A stretch of DNA of 45,973 nucleotides, taken from Corynebacterium maris DSM 45190. GTDB lineage: Bacteria > Actinomycetota > Actinomycetes > Mycobacteriales > Mycobacteriaceae. Position 1 is the stretch's first letter. Every line of letters begins with the position of its first letter. The notes beneath the pieces were generated by a model that worked only from the letters and a program-made list of their open reading frames with translations, ran no database searches and was not told where the DNA came from. Positions 40,489 to 45,973 of the stretch are shown here, in pieces. The position numbers were made by a program, and so were the translations under genes. The DNA lies in contig NC_021920.1 in NCBI RefSeq assembly GCF_000442645.1, positions 1-45,973 on the forward strand, written 5' to 3'.

Positions 40489-41076
40489 ATGGCTACTTCT
40501 TCGGCACTGCTGCATCCGGTCCGGCTTCGTATCGTCCAGTCGCTGCTGGGTGAGGGGGAGCTGACGACGCACCAGCTTCATGAGCGGTTGTCCGATGTTC
40601 CGATCGCCACCCTGTACCGGCACGTCGGCCACCTGGTCAAGCACGAGTTGATCGAGGTGGCCGATGAGCAGCAGATTCGGGGTGCGAGCGAGAAGACCTA
40701 CCGGCTGGCTCCGGGGTTCGCGAACCCTTCGGCAGAGGAGCTGAACTCTCTGAGCAACGAAGAGCTCCTGACGGCGTTCACGGTGTTCACCTCGGGTCTG
40801 ATCCGCGACTTCGGCGACTACCTGCAGGCGGGAGACCCTGACCTGTACGCCGATCGCGTGAGTTTCGCTCAGGCCTCGTTCTGGGCGAGTGATGAGGAGG
40901 TCGATGAGTTTGGCCGTGCCCTCATGGCGGCACTCGAAGGCCTGCTGACCAACGATGCGGCCCCGGATCGTCGTCGCCGCACCCTCAGCACGGTGCTGAT
41001 GCCGCGAGAGGAAGCCGTGCCAGGAGACGCCGCTCGACGAGAAGCGACACAGAAGGGATCGGAGGCAGACGAATGA
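40489..41076 (+). CDS. Helix-turn-helix transcriptional regulator of the ABC locus
   Basis: This 195-residue regulator has an N-terminal winged helix of ArsR type (HPVRLRIVQSLLGEGELTTH, IATLYRHVGHLVKHELIEVA) and a C-terminal helical ligand or dimerisation region. It starts a run of overlapping genes (ATGA with the next gene), which points to local control of the exporters. The signal is unknown. Confidence 0.82.
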   Translation: MATSSALLHPVRLRIVQSLLGEGELTTHQLHERLSDVPIATLYRHVGHLVKHELIEVADEQQIRGASEKTYRLAPGFANPSAEELNSLSNEELLTAFTVFTSGLIRDFGDYLQAGDPDLYADRVSFAQASFWASDEEVDEFGRALMAALEGLLTNDAAPDRRRRTLSTVLMPREEAVPGDAARREATQKGSEADE

Positions 41077-41780
41077 GCGCGACCGATACTGCCAACGTCT
41101 CCGGGATCGTGGCGGGTTACGGCGACACTGAGGTGCTCGGTCCGGTCGATCTGTCGCTGCGGCTGGGCGTGACCGCACTGCTGGGTCGCAACGGCTCGGG
41201 CAAGACGACGCTGATGCGCACGCTGTGCGGCATCATCCCCGCTCTGAGCGGCACCTGCACGGTGCTCGGCTCTGCCGTGGCCGACGGCGCTGCAGTCCGG
41301 TCCAGCGTGGGCTATCTCGGGCATGAGTCCGCGCTCGCGAGCGCGCTCACCGTGGAAGAGAACCTGCGGTTCTGGGCGGACATCACGAGCACCTACCCGG
41401 ATGCCACCGTCGTCTCCGCCGAGGAACTGGTTGAGCGTTTCGACCTTGCCTCGTTGATGAGTAAGAAGGTGTCCTCGCTCAGCCGCGGTCAGCGGCAGCG
41501 GGTCGATCTGGCAAGGCTCGCGATGACCGATCCCGAGTTCATCGTGCTCGATGAGCCGCTCACCGGCCTTGATCCGGTCTATGCCGCGCAGACCCGCGCC
41601 CTGCTGAGCGAATGGGGCGAGACCCGCACGGTGCTCTACTCCACACATAGCGTGCCCGAAGCGCTCGAACTGGCGCGGCACTTCCTGATCGTCCAGGGCC
41701 GCGACCTCATCGAGCTGGACTGCGACTACGAAGCGGTGACCGAGACGACGATCCTCGACGTGCTGGAGGCCCACGCATGA
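41073..41780 (+). CDS. ABC transporter ATP-binding protein 1
   Basis: This 235-residue nucleotide-binding subunit has Walker A LLGRNGSGKTTLM, signature LSRGQRQRVDLARL and Walker B EFIVLDEPLTGLDP, and the switch His in YSTHSVPE. It overlaps the regulator upstream and the permease downstream by 4 bases each, so the subunits are made together. Probably an export-type system. Confidence 0.92.
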   Translation: MSATDTANVSGIVAGYGDTEVLGPVDLSLRLGVTALLGRNGSGKTTLMRTLCGIIPALSGTCTVLGSAVADGAAVRSSVGYLGHESALASALTVEENLRFWADITSTYPDATVVSAEELVERFDLASLMSKKVSSLSRGQRQRVDLARLAMTDPEFIVLDEPLTGLDPVYAAQTRALLSEWGETRTVLYSTHSVPEALELARHFLIVQGRDLIELDCDYEAVTETTILDVLEAHA

Positions 41781-42589
41781 CCACGACCACCGTCCCTGCC
41801 CGACGCCGCGTGTCCGCGTTCGCGCGACGCGCCTGGATTCAGCAGGGCACCACCGCCGTGTGGCTCGCCGCCCTTGTCGGCGGAGCGCTCGGGGTGCTCG
41901 TCTTCCTCGGCTCCGGCGGTGTGAACACGCTGGCGAACATGCCCGACTTGATTCCCACGAACCCCGACGGGCTGGTCGCCGTTCGCGACACGGCCGGGGA
42001 ATTCCTGCCGATGACCTCGTATCTGCTGACGATGACTCCGGCGATCCTGGGGATGCTCGTGGCCATCGTCGCTACGCTGACGCTTCCCGGCGTGGTCGCC
42101 GACGACATCACCGGGGGTGGGATCGAAGCGTTACTGGCCGGGCCGATCCCGCGTCGGCACCTGTTCTCGGCCTATCTCGGTGCCGCGCTCGTGCTGACCG
42201 CTGTGGCCTGGATCGTCGCGATGCTCGCCTTCTTCCTCGCTGCGGTGGTCACCTCCCTCGTCATCGGGGCGTCGGTGTCGCTGTCACCGACCTACGGCGT
42301 CGCACTGGTCGTCGTGCCGTTGTCGATGGGCTTGTGGTCGGCCACCGCCACGCTCTTTGGTGCGTTGTTGTACCCGAGCAGTCTCGATACCAAGGCGGGG
42401 CTCAACGGCGGGCCCATCCGCCTCGTGGCGATGCTGCCAGCGCTCATCGCGGTGCCCTCGGTGCTGCTCCTGCCCGAGTGGGTGCTGCCCGCACTCGCAC
42501 TGGTGCTGGCAGTAACCCTGCTCGCGAGCCTCATCCTCATCCGGCTGACCGCACGGGGCTTCCGCAGCACCCGCGTGCTCGGCAACTGA
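41777..42589 (+). CDS. ABC transporter permease 1
   Basis: This 270-residue protein has about six membrane helices (AVWLAALVGGALGVLVFLG, LTMTPAILGMLVAIVATL, LVLTAVAWIVAMLAFFLAAV and others). It partners the ATPase before it. An ABC-2-like exporter is likely; the substrate is unknown. Confidence 0.87.
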   Translation: MTTTTVPARRRVSAFARRAWIQQGTTAVWLAALVGGALGVLVFLGSGGVNTLANMPDLIPTNPDGLVAVRDTAGEFLPMTSYLLTMTPAILGMLVAIVATLTLPGVVADDITGGGIEALLAGPIPRRHLFSAYLGAALVLTAVAWIVAMLAFFLAAVVTSLVIGASVSLSPTYGVALVVVPLSMGLWSATATLFGALLYPSSLDTKAGLNGGPIRLVAMLPALIAVPSVLLLPEWVLPALALVLAVTLLASLILIRLTARGFRSTRVLGN

Positions 42590-42615
42590 ACTCCTCCGAA
42601 CGAGCGGAACCATTT

Positions 42616-42849
42616 GTGAATCTCGTGAACTTCGATGCGGCGATGCTCATCCCGCTCATCCCCGTGCTCATCCTCGCAGTCCTCCTCATCGGATGGTCGC
42701 TCGTTGACATCGCACGGAAGCCTGTCCGGCACCTCCCAAAGTGGGCGTGGGCGCTGATCGTGCTGCTCGCGATCCCGCTCGGCGCGGTCGTCTACCTCAT
42801 CATCGGCCGCACCCGAGGTCAGAAGCTCCGAGATGAGGACCTGCGATGA
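42616..42849 (+). CDS. PLDc_N-like two-helix membrane protein
   Basis: This 77-residue protein has two helices (LIPLIPVLILAVLLIGWSLV and ALIVLLAIPLGAVVYLIIG) around DIARKPVRHLPKWAW, ending GRTRGQKLRDEDLR. The pattern matches PLDc_N-domain proteins, which often accompany ABC exporters that confer immunity to peptides. The GTG start is modestly supported. It overlaps the next ATPase gene by 4 bases. Confidence 0.8.
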   Translation: MNLVNFDAAMLIPLIPVLILAVLLIGWSLVDIARKPVRHLPKWAWALIVLLAIPLGAVVYLIIGRTRGQKLRDEDLR

Positions 42850-43778
42850 CCACGGCCCTGACCGTCAAGGATCTCACCCGCGTCTACCCCGGAGGCGGGG
42901 GCGTCCGGGGCATCGGCTTCACCGCCGACGAACGCGCCGTGACCGCGGTCATCGGCCCTAACGGGGCGGGAAAGACCGTGCTCTTCAGCATCATCGCGGG
43001 CCTCGCCCAGGCCGAGTCGGGCACCGTCTACTTCGCCTCGCCGAAAGCGCGAGTGGCGTACTGCCCCGACGTACCCCAGTTCGAGTCCTGGCTCACCGCC
43101 CTCGAAGTCGTGGAGACCTCCCTCGCCGTCTCACGCGAGAGCACGGTCCAGGCACGGATCGCCCGCGGCACTGGCGGTGACGGCTTCGCACGCGGGGCAC
43201 TCGAGGCGTGCGGTCTCGGCTCGGTGATGGATCGTCGTGTCGCGGACTTTTCCCGCGGCATGCTGCAACGCCTCGGGATCGCAGCGGCACTGGTCACCGA
43301 TCCGGAGATCCTGATCCTCGACGAGCCGAACAGCGCGCTCGACCCCATCGGCCGCGCCGACGTGCGCGACATCATCACCGAGCAGAAGCGCCACCGCTGC
43401 ATCCTGCTCTCCAGCCATATGCTCAGCGAGGTCGAACAGCTCGCCGACCACATCGTCGTCATCGATCAGGGCCGCGTCGTCACGCAGGGCACCACGGCGT
43501 CGATTCTCACCGACGGACTCGAACCCGTCTGGACGATTCGTCTTGGCAAACCTGCACAGATCAGCGCCTCCGATCTCGCCGTCGCTGTTCCCGATGCCTG
43601 CTTCGAGTTCGAGACGGACACGCTGTGCACCGCCCGCTTCCGCAGCTTCGAAGCCGCCGCGACCCAGCTCATGACCGCCCTGCACATCTTCCGCTCACCC
43701 ATCATCGAGGTCACCCTGCGCGACCGCGACCTCGACGCCTCTTTCGCCCGCATCGTCCAGAATCAGGAACACCGATGA
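42846..43778 (+). CDS. ABC transporter ATP-binding protein 2
   Basis: This 310-residue subunit has Walker A VIGPNGAGKTVLF, signature DFSRGMLQRLGIAAAL and Walker B EILILDEPNSALDP, and a switch His in LSSHMLSE. A 90-residue C-terminal extension is typical of antibiotic and lantibiotic exporters of the DrrA/BcrA type. It overlaps the second permease by 4 bases. Confidence 0.92.
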   Translation: MTTALTVKDLTRVYPGGGGVRGIGFTADERAVTAVIGPNGAGKTVLFSIIAGLAQAESGTVYFASPKARVAYCPDVPQFESWLTALEVVETSLAVSRESTVQARIARGTGGDGFARGALEACGLGSVMDRRVADFSRGMLQRLGIAAALVTDPEILILDEPNSALDPIGRADVRDIITEQKRHRCILLSSHMLSEVEQLADHIVVIDQGRVVTQGTTASILTDGLEPVWTIRLGKPAQISASDLAVAVPDACFEFETDTLCTARFRSFEAAATQLMTALHIFRSPIIEVTLRDRDLDASFARIVQNQEHR

Positions 43779-44536
43779 GTCTCATCCTCTCCTCGGCCCG
43801 CGTCGAGACGCGCCGCCTCACCCGATCCGGCCTGTTCATCGGGCTACTCGCCGTGTTCGCGTTCTTCGGGCTCTCCGGCCCCGCCCTCGCCCTCTACATG
43901 CCCGAGATCCTGGGAGCCGCCGCGGGCACCGAGCAACTCACCATCGAAGCCGCCGATGCAATCCCGGAAGACGGGATTGCACTGTTCAACCAGAGCGCCA
44001 TGCAACTCGGACTCATCCTCGCCGTCGCCGTCGCGATCACCTCGCTGAACTGGGATGCCCGGCCAGGCTCCTCGATCTTCTACCGCACCCGCGTGAGACA
44101 TCTCGCCCGGCTCACGGTGCCCCGTCTCGCCATCGACTGGGTCGCCGTCATCGCCAGCTACACCGTGGCTCTGCTGCTTGCCGCCGGACTCACCGTCGTG
44201 TTCCTCGGGCCGATCGAGACCGGACTGATCGTCACCGTCGGTATTGCTTCTGCGCTCTACCTCGTCATGGCGATGAGTATCGGTTACCTCATCATGGTGC
44301 TCACCCGGCGCACCGCCGCCGCGATCGCCGCCGCCACGGTATTGATGCTCGTGCTGCCGCTGCTGAGCAGCATCGATGCTCTCGCTCCCTGGGCGCCGAC
44401 GACGCTCCTGGCCACACCCGGGTCCGGGCTCGCGGACATCGCAGCACCGCTGCTCTCCGCGGTCGCCGTCTCCGCCGCATGCGTCTTCACCGCGGCTTTC
44501 GTCGCCAACCGGCAGAGTCTCAGACGCGATGCGTAA
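43775..44536 (+). CDS. ABC transporter permease 2
   Basis: This 253-residue protein has six or so helices (SGLFIGLLAVFAFFGLSGPA, LGLILAVAVAITSL, VAVIASYTVALLLAAGLTVV, LYLVMAMSIGYLIMVL, plus two near the end). With ATPase 2 it would form a second exporter. The substrate is unknown. Confidence 0.87.
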   Translation: MSLILSSARVETRRLTRSGLFIGLLAVFAFFGLSGPALALYMPEILGAAAGTEQLTIEAADAIPEDGIALFNQSAMQLGLILAVAVAITSLNWDARPGSSIFYRTRVRHLARLTVPRLAIDWVAVIASYTVALLLAAGLTVVFLGPIETGLIVTVGIASALYLVMAMSIGYLIMVLTRRTAAAIAAATVLMLVLPLLSSIDALAPWAPTTLLATPGSGLADIAAPLLSAVAVSAACVFTAAFVANRQSLRRDA

Positions 44537-44709
44537 GTAGCGGTCATGGCCGAGGCGATACTCGTCCCCAGCAAAGAAGTTCCTCTGGCACGTTCACCGC
44601 CGCGGCAGCCGCGTTCGCGAACCTCACTCGAGCTTCAGCAGGAGATGTCTAGGAATCTTTGCGACTCACCATCCCGCTCGACGGCATTCAAAGATGATGG
44701 TGATGAGCG

Positions 44710-45185
44710 GTGACGGATAAACACCCGTTGTCGAACTATCAAGTGCTGCTCGCGAGGACCCGGACCGTGCACCGGCCAATTGGGCCGGTGGCGTATGACT
44801 GCGTGAAGGTCATCGTCGTCAGAGATGGCACCGCGGTCCTGTTCAGTGAGTTCGGACAGAAGCCCGTCCGGCCTGGGGATGTGATCGTGCTTGGCCCGAA
44901 CGTTCTGTGCGGGTCCGAACCCGAGGGGCACATCACGGTCACCACGATCTACGCGGATACCGACTATGTGATCGACCAGGCGTTCTGGCAGTACGCGGGC
45001 CTTCTGCATGATCGGCTCGATGCGCCGGTGTTCGTCAAGGAGACCTTCACTGAGCCTGCGCAGGTCATTCGCCTAGGCGAGCATCACGCCGGTTTGCTTA
45101 TGCCGTGGTTGGATGAGTTGGTCGCGCTGAGCCTCGATGACGCGCGCGCTCGATTCCATCGGATGCAGGCGCTGTGGTTCGCGGT
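44710..45185 (+). pseudogene. AraC-type regulator, N-terminal domain, cut by IS6
   Basis: The GTG start is followed by a cupin-like sensor domain (TVHRPIGPVAYDCVKVIVV, FGQKPVRPGDVIVLGPNVL) seen in AraC-family regulators. The helix-turn-helix part should follow but the frame enters IS6 copy 1 at 45186. Its other half is not visible at the far side of the IS (after position 54). Bases 44537-44709 hold no gene. Confidence 0.75.
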
Positions 45186-45973
45186 GGTGCTGTTGCAAAG
45201 TTGGGCGGAGAGCAGCGAAGACTCAGTTTCTCATTCCCTGATGGCCGCTGCGTGTGGGCGTTCTCAGGCTGTCTCGAATACCCGGCTGACGATCACCGCA
45301 TCCGGGTTCGGTTGTCCGTAGGCAAACATCGTGCCCTGGCCTTTCCGCAATGAGTGCATCGCCTCCATCCCTTTCAACGTCCGGTAGGCGGACGTCCTAT
45401 TCTTAAATGCACCTTTCGGCCCCAGGATCCGTTTCAGCCGGCCATGATCTCCCTCGACGACGTTGTTCAGATATTTCACCTGCCGGTGCTCCACCGTAGG
45501 AGGACAGATGCCATCCGCCTTCAATTCGGCAATCGCCTTCGCCAGGGCGGGTGCCTTATCGGTACGGATCACCCGGGGGAACCCAGCCGACACGGTTGCC
45601 CGCAGGGTCTTGGCTAGGAAACGCTTCGCGGCCGCGACGTTGCGCTTCGGGGAGAGGTAAAAGTCCAGGGTATGGCCACCGGCGGTAATCGCCCGATAGA
45701 GATAACACCACTTTCCCCGACCCGGATATAGGTCTCATCCACCCGCCAGGACCTAGCCTGCCAGTCAGGTACCTGCCGGTACCACCGGGTGTGCTTGTCC
45801 AGCTCAGGGGCGTATTTCTGGACCCACCGATAGATCGTGGTGTAATCGACTGGCACGCCCCGCTCGGTCATCATTTCCTCCAGATCGCGGTAGCTCACCC
45901 CGTAGCGGCAGTACCACCGCACTGCCCACAGAATGATGTCACGGGGGAAATGACGACCGGAGAAGATACCCAT
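45186..45973 (-). mobile_element. IS1628-like IS6-family element, copy 1 (main part; continues at 1-54)
   Basis: The element begins with the terminal repeat GGTGCTGTTGCAAAGTTGG at 45186 and runs through the transposase to the window end. Its other terminus is at 36-54 of the window, so the joined element is about 842 bp, a usual IS6-family size. No 8-bp target duplication is visible: TTCGCGGT lies before it and CCCCGAGT after it. This suggests that recombination between IS copies, rather than a simple insertion, made this junction. It cuts an AraC-type gene at its left edge. Its transposase carries a frameshift. Confidence 0.9.
45264..45973 (-). pseudogene. tnp: IS6-family transposase, frameshifted
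   Basis: The protein starts MGIFSGRHFPRDIILWAV and follows the intact copy at 35851-36561. About 260 bp in, near 45713, one base is missing in the stretch that encodes GGRWCYLYRA in the intact copy. The reading frame therefore splits into an N-terminal half (45614-45973) and a C-terminal half in another frame, ending at 45264. The DDE residues are spread over both halves, so this copy should not make active transposase unless frameshifting rescues it. Only one lesion is evident, so inactivation looks recent. Confidence 0.85.

Noticed and set aside
41860..42849. A 329-codon plus-strand frame across permease 1
   Set aside because: Out of frame with the permease and Arg-rich; only its last 77 codons, from GTG 42616, belong to a real gene.
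1..45973. tRNA, rRNA or riboswitch genes
   Set aside because: I looked for cloverleaf-like and conserved rRNA or riboswitch sequence and saw none; a covariance search would be needed to exclude them.

Overview
The window reads as a complete circular plasmid from a Corynebacterium-like actinobacterium, cut open at the start codon of an IS1628-type transposase. The last bases are the reversed ATG of that gene, and the first 54 bases are the matching upstream end and inverted repeat of the same IS6-family element, as an internal copy at 27.9 kb shows base for base. The actinobacterial assignment rests on IS1628-like and ISL3-type insertion sequences, an Lsr2 homologue, a CmtR with Cys57/61/102, an ArsR with Cys15/16/55 and a corynebacterial-type arsenate reductase.

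Replication and maintenance (0-4.7 kb, 9.5-24.4 kb). Two parA-ribbon-helix-helix pairs, each flanked by its own family of short repeats, and two unrelated replication proteins (a Replicase-family RepA at 10-11.6 kb and an iteron RepA at 15.6-16.5 kb with eleven 22-bp iterons and two DnaA boxes) indicate a fused, dual-replicon plasmid. A third, broken replicase lies at 17.6-18.0 kb. A gene-poor GC-rich stretch (16.9-20.8 kb) holds operator-like motifs, hairpins and a modular repeat array, then a replication-relaxation protein, a lipoprotein and a serine recombinase with a long N-terminal extension. A plasmid-borne Lsr2 and a CueP-like copper lipoprotein lie near the first par locus.

Defence-like block (4.7-14.8 kb). 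A short array of type I-E-like repeats with no cas genes, a TnpB, a two-gene operon with a HEPN-type motif, and an MmeI-type single-chain restriction-modification enzyme surround the first rep gene.

Metal resistance (24.4-34.5 kb). merA with divergent merR, cmtR with a P1B ATPase, and a four-gene ars locus (arsC and acr3 divergent from arsR and arsO). The cmtR/ATPase and ars parts lie between two same-orientation IS6 copies.

Cassettes and debris (34.5-40.4 kb). Two loci each encode a secreted protein with a small hydrophobic Cys-containing C-terminus followed at once by a tiny membrane protein: candidate bacteriocin/immunity pairs. Around them lie IS3, ISL3 and IS6 fragments, a 109-bp miniature element present three times on the plasmid, and a MobF relaxase truncated by an ISL3 copy.

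ABC exporter block (40.4-45.2 kb). A six-gene, mostly overlapping set: helix-turn-helix regulator, two ABC ATPases, two permeases and a PLDc_N-like membrane protein, followed by an AraC-type regulator cut by the IS6 copy that spans the ends of the window.
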